Shown piece after piece: positions 50,942 to 59,362 of a stretch of DNA of 64,000 nucleotides. Position 1 is the first letter of the stretch. Each line of letters begins with the position of its first letter. The notes beneath the pieces were generated by a model. The model saw nothing but the letters and a program-made list of their open reading frames with translations, ran no database searches and was not told the DNA's origin. Both the position numbers and the translations under genes were made by a program. This DNA comes from Geobacillus vulcani PSS1 (lineage in GTDB: Bacteria; Bacillota; Bacilli; Bacillales; Anoxybacillaceae), in the NCBI RefSeq assembly GCF_000733845.1, contig NZ_JPOI01000001.1, positions 1,341,501 to 1,405,500 on the forward strand. The letters are read 5' to 3'.

Positions 50942-51290
50942 TTAGGCAGCCTGACTACCTGTAGTAGTGTTCCCTGTACACTCCAGAAATACACGCAAAC
51001 GAAACCGTTCTCGATTTCGATAGCCATATGCCCGGCGTTTGATGTTTTTGACCTTGTGATTCGTTCCCTCGATTCGGGCATTGGTATAGGGGCACAAAAA
51101 GTAGGAAAGAATAGGCTCTTTCCACCTTTCAAGAGTGTTGGCTGCTTCCTGAAAAGAAGCAAAAGGGCTCTGTTTGGCTAACTGAATCCATTCTTCCAAG
51201 CGTTCCTTTGCTTCGTTATATCCATCGGTTCGGTAAGTTTGTCGGCTGTCCAAAAACGCGGCGATGCATAGCCCCGTCACCGAAGCGGTT
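50942..51290 (-). pseudogene. ISL3-family transposase, C-terminal fragment
   Basis: About 115 codons, with the family's diagnostic C-terminus CPYTNARIEGTNHKVKNIKR then AYGYRNRERFRLRVFLE, which includes the catalytic Glu region. The N-terminal two thirds are absent; the frame runs on into non-homologous codons near the stay-green gene's stop. Confidence 0.8.
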
Positions 51291-51291
51291 G

Positions 51292-51741
51292 TCAGCGATA
51301 CAAATACGGAGTGCCATAATATTCCGTCCGGTTGAGCTCCGGGTATTCGGAAGTGAAATGAATGAAAATCGGGCACCAATCACAAAACGGGTACGTGCGA
51401 AAAAAATCGCGGTCGCCATAGCGAATAGCTTCGAGCGCCAACGGCAATTCTTTCTTGAATACGTTCGCTCGGCGCGCATTTTGTTGCCGGCCCATTTGCC
51501 GGTTGCCAACGAATACATAGAGAAACAATACTAGCTGTTGCCCGGCTTGTTTCCATTCACCGAGCACTTCATCGCGTTGAGAAGTGAGCTGATCAGTGAC
51601 AAATGCGTGGGATACGGTGAGGAATAAGGCGCCAGTCGTGTCCGAGTGGGTTAAGGTGTACAGACGGCCGTTCACCGGTGACAGCTGGGTGATTCCAGCG
51701 GTCTGGGTGACGTGCAGTCGCTCGGGAGAAAGGTGTTTCAT
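51292..51741 (-). CDS. Stay-green (SGR)-like family protein
   Basis: A 149-residue protein. The conserved run YTLTHSDTTGALFLTVSH (near residue 24), RDEVLGEWK, ELPLALEAIRYGDRDFF and the end FIHFTSEYPELNRTEYYGTP match the Staygreen family. Plant SGR removes magnesium from chlorophyll a; bacterial relatives occur in non-photosynthetic firmicutes, where the role is unknown. ATG 51741 has AAGGAGG upstream on the minus strand. The length and ending look complete, even though an ISL3 remnant abuts the stop. Confidence 0.78.
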   Translation of the reverse strand: MKHLSPERLHVTQTAGITQLSPVNGRLYTLTHSDTTGALFLTVSHAFVTDQLTSQRDEVLGEWKQAGQQLVLFLYVFVGNRQMGRQQNARRANVFKKELPLALEAIRYGDRDFFRTYPFCDWCPIFIHFTSEYPELNRTEYYGTPYLYR

Positions 51742-51817
51742 GGCGGTCCTCCTTCTGTTCTGGAAAGTAGATGATCTCATTCATCTATATGTGCCTTTAT
51801 TGGCGGCGATGACAAAA

Positions 51818-51855
51818 CAAAACCGAACGGGACGGCCGATCCGCGTTCGGTTTTG
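51818..51855. terminator. Hairpin, probable bidirectional terminator
   Basis: CAAAACCGAACG (51818-51829) pairs with CGTTCGGTTTTG (51844-51855). It sits between the stay-green gene and the IS; which gene it serves is unclear. Confidence 0.55.
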
Positions 51856-51863
51856 CTTCATGG

Positions 51864-53791
51864 CCCGAGTTCGACAGTCACTAGGCAAACAAAATGCCTC
51901 TCATCCCTTGATACCAAAGGGACGAGAGGCATTTGGGCATACTTTGGGCGTGTATCTAGGTGCGAGGATGAATGCCTAGAATCTTCGGAGGAGGCTCCAG
52001 CCCTAGAGCCGCAAAGAATTGAGCCTGTTTGGCCGTCAGTTCGGTTCGTTGATAAAGGTCACCGTTTTTTGAAGAAAAATGTCCAAGCATGAGACGTTCG
52101 CATTCGTCCCTTACGTTCGGCCACGATTCATGGGTTCGAATCTCCACGATCCGAACTAACAAGAGAGCAAGCCAACTGAGCAGCACATGTGCCCGAATGC
52201 GGTCTTCCAAGCGATGATACATAGGCCGCAATTCCAATGTAGACTTCAATGTTCGGAAGGCCTGCTCAATATCCACCAGCTGCTTATACCCGATGGCGAC
52301 ATCTTCGGCAGACAAGGTGTCATCGGATGTCCGGATGAGATATTTGCCGTCGTACTTTTCCGCGTCACGAACCGCTTGCTTGTCGATGCGAAGGGTTCCG
52401 TCCTTCAACTGGCGCAAGTATTTTCCGTAGGACGGATGGGAACGCAACCGGCAGGTCGCCTTATGATGGGCTTCGTTTGGGAGTTGGCGAAGCCCTTTTA
52501 ACTCCTCTTTCAGCGATTCGAGCAGCTTTTCTCGCTCCTTGCGTTGGCGTTCGGCTTCGCTGGGATTGTACACGAGAACATAGCGCTGACGCGCTTCTCC
52601 GTCGCCGACGATGATTTCTTTGATGTGCAAATTCTCGTCCACTTCATGATAACGTCCGCGACGGCTTAAGGCCTCTTCGACGGCGGCTTTGCCGGATCGC
52701 ATTTTTTCGCCGACAATGTAGTGTCCGCCGGCCTGTTGCAAGATTCGCAAATTCTCTTCAGAGGAAAAGCCGCGGTCCATGACGCTGATCACACGTCCAA
52801 GCTTCCAGCCAATCAAGTCTTGTTTCACCTGTTTGATGACCGTCATGTCCATCGTATTGCCAGGCCATACCCAAGCGCGAATCGGGATTCCTTCCCGGGT
52901 GACAGCCAGCCCAATGACGATTTGAACCAAGTCTGGGCGTTTGTCTTTCGAGAATCCTTGTTTTCGAAGCGATTCTCCTTCCGGTGTTTCAGAGGGATCC
53001 ACTTCGAAGTACGACGAAGTCGTATCGAAGTAAATCAAGTCGACTTCCAAATTCAATAAATCGGCCACAGCATGGAACACTTGACGTTCCAATTCCGGCT
53101 GCACGGCCAGCAGTTCATCCATCGCCCGGTACAACTGGTGGCTGGCGGCTTGAGGAAGGTGAGGGATATACACGTCTTTCTCCACCCACTCCTCCATCGC
53201 CAACTTGCTTGACGGATGAAGGGCGCGATTCGCCACCATGGCAAAAATCAGCCGTTCCAGCGAAATCTGGTGATGTCGGGAGGTAAACAAGGAGTGGAGA
53301 ATCTCTCCCAACCCCAGTTGTCTCCAGAGCTGATCCAAGAGCCAGACGCCGCCGAGGTGTTTGCATGACTGGAATTGAAAGTCATCGGAAGCTTCTCCTG
53401 TCAACGTTTCGACTTCCCAAGCCTGCTCAGGAGAAAGGAATCGCGAAATGCTTTTGGCCAGACGCTCCAAGACAGCGCGATCCACTTCGTCTTCGCGCCC
53501 GAACGAATAAATCACCTTCGCTTTCGCATATTTGGCCTTCGGATCCCATTCGTTGTGAGCAAGCTGGAGATACGCCACGGTTGTTCCATCTTTGTTTTTG
53601 CGTGTAACTCGTCGTATGTACATGCCTATATTATAAATTATAAACTTTATTTTTAAAAGGGAAAATTAATAAATCGTGTGCCTATTAAATTCGACGTTTT
53701 TTTCTAGGGGAGGCGTGGTGAAACCCTTGATATAACAGCATTTTGGCCATTTTCATTTGCCTAAAATGACCTCAAAACTGTCGAACTCGGG
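51864..53791 (-). mobile_element. Complete IS1634-type insertion sequence
   Basis: Ends CCCGAGTTCGACAGT (51864-51878) and ACTGTCGAACTCGGG (53777-53791) form a perfect 15-bp inverted repeat. TCATGG flanks both ends (51858-51863 and 53792-53797), a 6-bp target duplication. One transposase gene on the minus strand fills it. Inside the left end is a hairpin AAATGCCTCTCATCCC / GGGACGAGAGGCATTT that should stop transcription. Length 1928 bp. Resembles the ISBst12-like elements of G. stearothermophilus; the family assignment is from memory. Confidence 0.88.
51956..53623 (-). CDS. IS1634-type DDE transposase
   Basis: A 555-residue transposase, apparently intact. The N-terminus is YIRRVTRKNKDGTTVAYLQL. 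DDE-type catalytic stretches include DLIYFDTTSSYFE (near 195), VISVMDRGFSSEEN (near 275) and the late Glu region YKQLVDIEQAFRTLKSTLEL (near 450), the Y-(2)R-(3)E-(6)K-like signature of IS4/IS1634 enzymes. Its N-terminal part recurs in the remnant at 12491. Confidence 0.9.
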   Translation of the reverse strand: MYIRRVTRKNKDGTTVAYLQLAHNEWDPKAKYAKAKVIYSFGREDEVDRAVLERLAKSISRFLSPEQAWEVETLTGEASDDFQFQSCKHLGGVWLLDQLWRQLGLGEILHSLFTSRHHQISLERLIFAMVANRALHPSSKLAMEEWVEKDVYIPHLPQAASHQLYRAMDELLAVQPELERQVFHAVADLLNLEVDLIYFDTTSSYFEVDPSETPEGESLRKQGFSKDKRPDLVQIVIGLAVTREGIPIRAWVWPGNTMDMTVIKQVKQDLIGWKLGRVISVMDRGFSSEENLRILQQAGGHYIVGEKMRSGKAAVEEALSRRGRYHEVDENLHIKEIIVGDGEARQRYVLVYNPSEAERQRKEREKLLESLKEELKGLRQLPNEAHHKATCRLRSHPSYGKYLRQLKDGTLRIDKQAVRDAEKYDGKYLIRTSDDTLSAEDVAIGYKQLVDIEQAFRTLKSTLELRPMYHRLEDRIRAHVLLSWLALLLVRIVEIRTHESWPNVRDECERLMLGHFSSKNGDLYQRTELTAKQAQFFAALGLEPPPKILGIHPRT

Positions 53792-53800
53792 TCATGGCTT

Positions 53801-54226
53801 TCAGTGGGTGACGTTGGTGGCCTCCTTGTCCGCAGCCGCTTCGCTATGCGCCAGCGGGGCGGCGGAGTCGGCCCATTGCGGCCGCCAGGCGATGCAAAGC
53901 GCCCCGCCGATGATGCCGAGAATCGTGCCGACTAAGAAGCCGCCCAAGGCGCCCATAATCGATAAAATCGCGCTGAACATGCCGATGATGCCGAATAAGG
54001 TGGCCAGCCGCGGCATTGCATACGACAAGATGGCCATCAACAATACCATCCCGCCGAGGAAAAAGCCGACGAAGACGGTGCTGCCAGGGACGAGCGAAAT
54101 TTCATATAAGTGCGCTGGAATCCACAAAATGATCAAGCCCGACAGCAACAGCAGCGTCGCCCCCCAAAACGGCCGCCGTCTGCGCCAGCGCTGAAGCGCC
54201 TGCCAACCGGAACGAATTGTGCTCAA
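53801..54226 (-). CDS. DUF6114-like membrane protein
   Basis: A 141-residue protein with four hydrophobic segments (PFWGATLLLLSGLIILWIPA, STVFVGFFLGGMVLLMAIL, TLFGIIGMFSAILSI, GALGGFLVGTILGIIGGALC) between a basic N-terminus and an acidic tail. The arrangement matches the DUF6114 family, usually encoded next to DUF6230 proteins as here (21-base gap). Function unknown. The IS at 51864 ends 10 bases beyond its stop codon. Confidence 0.7.
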   Translation of the reverse strand: MSTIRSGWQALQRWRRRRPFWGATLLLLSGLIILWIPAHLYEISLVPGSTVFVGFFLGGMVLLMAILSYAMPRLATLFGIIGMFSAILSIMGALGGFLVGTILGIIGGALCIAWRPQWADSAAPLAHSEAAADKEATNVTH

Positions 54227-54247
54227 TGCCTCTCATCCTTACTGAAA

Positions 54248-54838
54248 TTAATTGAGTTTTTCAAAATATACTTTCATGCCCGGCAGCGCCACTTTTTGTT
54301 GGAACAAATAGACGGTTTTCAAGTTTCCGTTGTCGATCGTAATATTGTCGGCCCCTTGGGTGAACTCTTGCGCTGCTTTTTGGACCGGGTCTTGTACATC
54401 GCCGACGTAGTTTTCTTTCATCGTCAGGCTGCCGAAGGAGATGTTGCCGTTAATTTGCGTCGCTTTTTGCACGAGCCCATCGATCGTGACCGTGCCGCCC
54501 GCTTCAATGACGACGCGGATGCCAAGTTTGTCAAAGTCTTTGGAAATTTTCAGCCCTTGAATGCTGGCGTTCGCAATCTCGTTGACAAACACCGGCGTTT
54601 GCTTCGATTCTCCCGATTCCGCGATCCCGCCGTACATTTTAAATCCGCTGCCGTTCAGTTTGTCAAATTGGACGGTGAATTCCCCCACCCCGCCGAGCGG
54701 CAGCGCATAGGCGACGCCTGTCAGCCCGAAGATCGACAGCAAGGCTCCGAGAAGCAGGAACCCCCCTAACAGCGCGACGATCAGCGGCTTTTTCGCTGTG
54801 CGCCCCCCAATGATGACCGGTTTTGTTGCCATTTCCAT
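54248..54838 (-). CDS. DUF6230-like surface protein
   Basis: A 196-residue protein with one N-terminal membrane segment (KPLIVALLGGFLLLGALLSI) and a beta-rich extracellular part (about 50-196) containing a TVTIDGLVQKATQINGN stretch. Matches the DUF6230 family pattern; function unknown. ATG 54838 has GGAGGAG on the minus strand; a second ATG lies two codons later. It heads a two-gene operon with the DUF6114 protein and is divergent from the LuxR-type regulator. The 225 bases between the divergent genes hold their promoters, not resolved here. Confidence 0.68.
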   Translation of the reverse strand: MEMATKPVIIGGRTAKKPLIVALLGGFLLLGALLSIFGLTGVAYALPLGGVGEFTVQFDKLNGSGFKMYGGIAESGESKQTPVFVNEIANASIQGLKISKDFDKLGIRVVIEAGGTVTIDGLVQKATQINGNISFGSLTMKENYVGDVQDPVQKAAQEFTQGADNITIDNGNLKTVYLFQQKVALPGMKVYFEKLN

Positions 54839-55063
54839 GGCGTTTCTCCTCCCCCTTTTTTGAATGATCAGCGCTGTAAGCGCTTTAGTCAATCTGTTTA
54901 AATTTTATGACAATTATCCATTCCATTAAATCCCTATGTTTGTCGGATTTTTTAAGTGTTCTTAGACAAACGTGACGGGCAAAAGAAGGAATTGACCGAT
55001 CGAATTAAGAAAGTAGATGATCAAAGTAGTCGATCACTAGTGGGGATGCGGGGGAGGATGGGG

Positions 55064-56239
55064 ATGTCGAAGGAATTAAACGATCATTTGCTTCGTTTGC
55101 TGCATGAAGCGGCCGACATCTTGCATAGGTATGAGGGGGAATTGAACCGGGAATGGGAGCGGATCGGTGAAGCGCTTGGCAAGCGGAATGCGCGGGTTCA
55201 AGAGGTGTTTTCCGCGCTTTGCGAATTCGTTCAAGCAAGATTGCTCCCGTACGGGGGCGAGCATCCAACGGATGAGCAGCTCGAACGCATCGGAGCGTTT
55301 CATCCGGAGATGATCATCTTTTCTTTGAATGTAATGGAAAATACGGTTCATCAAGTGCTGAAGGCACATGCGCCAGGGGCATCCGCCTTGCACCCGGCCG
55401 TGCGGTATTTGTTTTTCAAATGGAATGAATGGCTGTTGTATGAAGTGAATGAACAATCATTCAAAATCAGCCGCGATTCTGCTTGGAAAACAGAATCATT
55501 GTGGAAAGATGCCGTCATTTTGTTCAACGAATGGATTTTGCGGGCGCAGACGTTGGCGGAATCGGCCATGCATATTTGTTTTGGTTTCTCCTATTTTCTT
55601 CCTTTCAACCGCTGCGCGCTGTTTCAATTTGTCAATCAGGAGAGCACAGCCATCGGTCTGTCCGGACATGGGGTGGACCATGAGCAAATTCAGCGTTTGC
55701 GCGTGGAATTGGACAATATTCCGATGTTGAAAGAAAGCGTGGGAAAATTGAAAGCGGAAGTGCATGAATTTCGCCATTTTCGTCCCATTTACGTGCCGAG
55801 GGCAGCCGAACAGTTTCCAAAGGCATATGTCGAGTCATTCGATTTGGCCTCGCTGGTGATCGTTCCGGTGTATGTGCCGACAGAGGGGCGAATGATTGGG
55901 GGCGTCGTTCTCGATCGTGGACCAGGCTGTTTCTTTGAGGTTGACCGCCGCCTGTTTCCCGCGCTGATGAAACTTGGCCAAAGCGCGGGGGAGTTGCTGC
56001 TGAAATGGATCGAGGCGCCAAAAAAAGAATGGGAAGGAATGACGGAATCCTTGTCGCCAAGAGAAATGGAGATTTTGAAGCTGCTTGCGGACGGAGCCTC
56101 GACATTGGAAGCAGCCTGCCAGCTTTATTTGAGCGAATTTACAGTGCGGGATTACATTTCGAGCGCCTTAAGGAAACTCAACGCGAAAAATCGGACGGAA
56201 GCGGTGGCGAAGGCGCTGCGTCTCGGGCTGATCGGATGA
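55064..56239 (+). CDS. LuxR-type C-terminal HTH regulator
   Basis: A 391-residue protein. Residues about 1-320 form an unrecognised, probably GAF-like sensory region. The C-terminal LuxR/GerE domain is clear: LSPREMEILKLLADGASTLE, then FTVRDYISSALRKLNAKNRT. No receiver-domain motif is visible. ATG 55064 is chosen because GGGGGAGG lies 7 bases upstream; in-frame ATGs at 55046 and 55058 are less well placed. It could control the divergent DUF6230-DUF6114 pair or the PepSY gene downstream. Confidence 0.8.
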   Translation: MSKELNDHLLRLLHEAADILHRYEGELNREWERIGEALGKRNARVQEVFSALCEFVQARLLPYGGEHPTDEQLERIGAFHPEMIIFSLNVMENTVHQVLKAHAPGASALHPAVRYLFFKWNEWLLYEVNEQSFKISRDSAWKTESLWKDAVILFNEWILRAQTLAESAMHICFGFSYFLPFNRCALFQFVNQESTAIGLSGHGVDHEQIQRLRVELDNIPMLKESVGKLKAEVHEFRHFRPIYVPRAAEQFPKAYVESFDLASLVIVPVYVPTEGRMIGGVVLDRGPGCFFEVDRRLFPALMKLGQSAGELLLKWIEAPKKEWEGMTESLSPREMEILKLLADGASTLEAACQLYLSEFTVRDYISSALRKLNAKNRTEAVAKALRLGLIG

Positions 56240-56357
56240 CGAGCGGGATCGATGGGCCCGCTCCATCTGATTTCACAAGATTTTCACCGATTGCTCACCG
56301 GTTGGACATTCTTTTGTTCTATACTCCTTGCTGAAAAACAAAGCAGGAGGGAAAACC

Positions 56358-57725
56358 GTGGAACAAGCAGCGAAACCGGTGGACAGACAGCGGTCGATGT
56401 ACATGGCGGTCTGGAGGTGGCATTTTTATGCCGGCATTTTCTTTGCGCCTTTTTTGATCATTTTGGCGCTGAGCGGGGCCGTCTATTTGTTTAAGCCGCA
56501 GATCGAATCAGCGCTGTATGGCCATTTGTATGAGGTGGACAGGATCGGTGAAAAGCGGCTGCCTTTGGTTGAATTGACGGAGCGGGTCAAAGAGCAATAT
56601 CCGCATCACCCCATCGTCTCTGTGACGCTCGAGAAAGAAGCGAATCGGACCGTGAAAGTAGGAATGATGGACAAAGGAGAAATGGTGTTTGTCTTTGTCA
56701 ACCCGTATACCGGGGAGATTCAAGGGACCTTGCGCGCGGATGAGAATTGGACGGAAATCGCGAAAAAAATTCACAGCGAGCTGCTCATTGGTGGGACGTT
56801 GGCCAACCGCTTTGTGGAGCTGGCGGCTTGTTGGGGGTTTATTCTGTTGGCGACCGGGCTGTATTTGTGGTGGCCGCGGCAATCATTCTCTATTTTCGGA
56901 ACGTTTTGGCCGCGCTGGCGGGCGAAAAAACGTTTGGCCTGGCGTGACTGGCATGCAGTGACAGGCATATGGCTGAGCATCGGGATTTTGTTGCTCATTG
57001 TGACGGGCATGCCGTGGACGGGTGTCATGGGGGAGGTCATCAACCGCGTGGCGACGGCGACGAACACTGGTTATCCACCGTTTGCATTCAGCTTCGGGCC
57101 GAAGCCGGAATCGAAGGTGGTCACCAAAGAGGTGGCGCAAGATGTGCCGTGGGCGACCGAGCAACTGCCGGTGCCTTCTGTTCATACACACAACACGACC
57201 TCGTTGTCGCTCGATGACGTGTATGCGATCGCGGAGGAGAAAAAGGTGAAAAAGCCGTTCACGATTTCGTTGCCGCAAGGCCCAAAAGGGGTGTTTACGG
57301 TGGCGACGTCGAAAACCAAGCCGTGGGATAACGCCACCTTGCACATTGACCAATATTCAGGCCGGGTGCTGAGCGATGTTCGCTTTTCCGACTATGGCGC
57401 ATTGGCCAAAGCGATCACGATTGGCATTGCGTTTCATGAAGGACGGTTGTTTGGCCTGGCGAACCAGCTGATTAATCTCGTTTTTTGCCTTGGGCTCATC
57501 GTTTTGGCCGTAAGCGGTTGGGTCATGTGGCGCCAGCGGAAGCCAAAGGGATTAGGAGCACCGGCGCGGGTGCGGGACCCACAAACGGTGAAAACCGTCT
57601 GGGGCGGGATGATCGCCGCCGCCATTGTGATGCCTTTGTTTGCGTTGTCTCTCTTGTTCATCTGGCTGTTTGACCGCCTGATCGTTCCGCGTGTACCGAA
57701 ACTGCGCGAGTTTTTAGCGGCTTGA
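56358..57725 (+). CDS. PepSY-associated membrane protein
   Basis: A 455-residue protein with four main membrane segments (FYAGIFFAPFLIILALSGAV near 28; ELAACWGFILLATGLYLWW near 162; WLSIGILLLIVTGMPWTGVM near 215; LVFCLGLIVLAVSGWVMW near 385) and extracellular PepSY-type regions between them. The motifs WRWHFYAG and WRDWHAVTG are typical of the PepSY-TM family, which includes siderophore-iron reductases with haem-binding histidines. GTG 56358 has AGGAGG at 56345-56350. Substrate not deducible. Confidence 0.85.
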   Translation: MEQAAKPVDRQRSMYMAVWRWHFYAGIFFAPFLIILALSGAVYLFKPQIESALYGHLYEVDRIGEKRLPLVELTERVKEQYPHHPIVSVTLEKEANRTVKVGMMDKGEMVFVFVNPYTGEIQGTLRADENWTEIAKKIHSELLIGGTLANRFVELAACWGFILLATGLYLWWPRQSFSIFGTFWPRWRAKKRLAWRDWHAVTGIWLSIGILLLIVTGMPWTGVMGEVINRVATATNTGYPPFAFSFGPKPESKVVTKEVAQDVPWATEQLPVPSVHTHNTTSLSLDDVYAIAEEKKVKKPFTISLPQGPKGVFTVATSKTKPWDNATLHIDQYSGRVLSDVRFSDYGALAKAITIGIAFHEGRLFGLANQLINLVFCLGLIVLAVSGWVMWRQRKPKGLGAPARVRDPQTVKTVWGGMIAAAIVMPLFALSLLFIWLFDRLIVPRVPKLREFLAA

Positions 57726-58073
57726 CGGGGGCGCGACGGTTGTTTGCCGGCAGCGAAATCGAAGGATATGACGGCCATTGCCCCTGACGCCGCGCGTCCG
57801 TTGTTTACGGGAGATTCTAGTATAGCTTCGAGAAGGGCTAAACCGCTGTTTTCCCTAATCGCTCGATGACTTGTACTAAATGCGGAAGGGTTTTTCTATT
57901 TGAGAAACGATCCCGAGAAGCGGTTGCGCGAGTCAATCATCAACTTCCAAGACTCTCTGGCGGCGAAGGAAGATTTTGGCCTTCGCCGCTTGATTTTGTT
58001 GTCATGTTTGGGCGCCGGTGTCATACGTATCATAAAGGAGCCATTTTGATTTTGCGCAAAGGAGGAACCACGC
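57726..58073. other. Intergenic region with a terminator-like hairpin
   Basis: GCGGCGAAGG (57960-57969) pairs with CCTTCGCCGC (57980-57989), followed by TTGATTTTGTTGTC; this is a probable terminator. A 49-codon frame (TTG 57900 to 58049, RNDPEKRLRESIINFQDSLA...) crosses the same hairpin, and GGAAGGG lies upstream; it may be coding, but the hairpin argues against it. Confidence 0.45.
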
Positions 58074-58301
58074 GTGAACCAACCGTATGCCTCCCCGCAG
58101 CTGTTCGCGCTCATCGACCCGTATGTATACCATACCTTGCAAGGCGTGCGCGGCCAAGAGGTGGTGGTGGAAACCGTCCGCGGCTCGATCCAGGGGATCG
58201 TGAGGGATGTGAAGCCGGATCATCTCGTTATTGCCGCGCATCAAGCGGTTTATTATGTCCGCTTGGCGCAAGTCGTTTCCGTTCGCCTCGGCCATAACTG
58301 A
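58074..58301 (+). CDS. DUF2642 family small protein
   Basis: A 75-residue protein with GVRGQEVVVETVRGSIQGIV then DVKPDHLVIAAHQAVYYVRL, matching the DUF2642 (YuzF-like) Sm-fold-like small proteins of Bacillus, some of which are spore-associated. GTG 58074 has AAAGGAGG upstream. It ends 17 bases before the catalase gene, so the two are probably co-transcribed. Confidence 0.75.
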   Translation: MNQPYASPQLFALIDPYVYHTLQGVRGQEVVVETVRGSIQGIVRDVKPDHLVIAAHQAVYYVRLAQVVSVRLGHN

Positions 58302-58318
58302 AAGAGGAGGGAAAGGCG

Positions 58319-59218
58319 GTGGTCTTTCAGCGGATCGACCGGTTGGCGATTGAGTTGCCGAAGCCGAAGTACGCAGACCCCAATGCGGCGGCGGCCGTGC
58401 AGGAGCTGCTTGGCGGGCGCTTTGGGGAAATGTCGACGTTGAACAATTATTTGTTTCAGTCATTCAATTTTCGGCAAAAAAACAAGCTTCGCCCGTTTTA
58501 CGAACTGGTGGCAAGCATTACTGCCGAAGAGTTCGGCCATGTCGAGCTCGTGTCCAACGCGATCAACCTTTGCTTGACCGGCTCCACCCATCCGGGTGAT
58601 CCGGATACAGCGCCGATGAAGGAGGCGAAAGACAAGCGCAATACGTATCATTTCATCGCCACGGCGCAGACGGCGTTTCCCGGCGATTCGATGGGGAAGG
58701 CGTGGACGGGAGAGTACGTGTTCAACAGCGGCAACTTGATTTTGGATTTGCTTCATAACTTTTTCCTTGAGTGCGGAGCGCGCACGCATAAAATGCGCGT
58801 CTATGAAATGACCGATCACCCGACGGCCCGCGAGATGATCGGCTACTTGCTCGTGCGCGGGGGCGTTCATATTTTAGCGTATGCGAAAGCGTTGGAAGTG
58901 GCGACCGGCGTGGATGTGACGAAGATGCTCCCGATCCCGAACTTGGATAACCGTGTGTTCGACGAGGCGAGAAAGTATGAGGACCAAGGCGTCCACCGCC
59001 GGCTTTACACGTTCAGCGATCGCTATTACCGAGAAATCGCCCGCATTTGGCAGGGCACGCATCCGAGCGATGGCCAGCCGCTCGAGGTGGTGGAAGGAGC
59101 TCCCCAAGGAGGGACGATCCCGGATTTGGACGAAGTGCCGGAAGAATTCGCCCCAGGGATTTCGGCGGAAGACTTTTTCGAAATAGCCAAGCGGCTGCAG
59201 CGATCGGCCGGATTGTGA
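58319..59218 (+). CDS. Manganese catalase
   Basis: A di-manganese ferritin-like enzyme of 299 residues that dismutates hydrogen peroxide. Metal-ligand stretches visible include GEMSTLNNYLFQ (near 38), AEEFGHVELVSN (near 68, Glu and His), FFLECGARTHKMRVYE (near 148) and LVRGGVHILAYAKAL (near 180). Relatives in Bacillus (YdbD, YjqC, CotJC) include spore-coat proteins, and the preceding DUF2642 gene fits a stress or spore setting. GTG 58319 start with GAGGAGG. Confidence 0.94.
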   Translation: MVFQRIDRLAIELPKPKYADPNAAAAVQELLGGRFGEMSTLNNYLFQSFNFRQKNKLRPFYELVASITAEEFGHVELVSNAINLCLTGSTHPGDPDTAPMKEAKDKRNTYHFIATAQTAFPGDSMGKAWTGEYVFNSGNLILDLLHNFFLECGARTHKMRVYEMTDHPTAREMIGYLLVRGGVHILAYAKALEVATGVDVTKMLPIPNLDNRVFDEARKYEDQGVHRRLYTFSDRYYREIARIWQGTHPSDGQPLEVVEGAPQGGTIPDLDEVPEEFAPGISAEDFFEIAKRLQRSAGL

Positions 59219-59220
59219 TT

Positions 59221-59246
59221 GGGCGCCCAATGGCGCCTCATTTTTT
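59221..59246 (+). terminator. Terminator after manganese catalase
   Basis: GGGCGCC (59221-59227), loop CAAT, GGCGCCT (59232-59238), then CA and six Ts. Confidence 0.7.
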
Positions 59247-59257
59247 GCAAAGCCGGT

Positions 59258-59354
59258 CATTGACTAGAATCGTATCGTTCCTTTCCCTTGGTTCCGCAAA
59301 CACATCAACGAAAAGCCCAGCCCCATTGACTAGAATCGTATGGGTTCCTTTCCC
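59258..59354. repeat. Two direct repeats of about 31 bp, 66 bp apart
   Basis: CATTGACTAGAATCGTAT followed by GTTCCTTTCCCT starts at 59258 and again at 59324, with a one- to two-base difference between the halves. They lie in the gap between the catalase terminator and the end of the convergent LysR gene. Confidence 0.8.
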
Positions 59355-59362
59355 TCCCGAGT

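Larger units (their letters stand above)
50753..51290 (-). mobile_element. ISL3-family insertion sequence remnant
   Basis: The minus strand holds the C-terminal part of an ISL3-type DDE transposase (50942 to about 51290), and beyond its stop about 190 bp of terminal DNA ending near GGGTCTTCACCATTTTCTGTG (50756). The other end is missing, cut next to the stay-green-like gene. Confidence 0.65.

Noticed and set aside
57900..58049. 49-codon frame before the DUF2642 gene
   Set aside because: It crosses a strong GC hairpin that better explains the sequence as a terminator; kept only as a remark.
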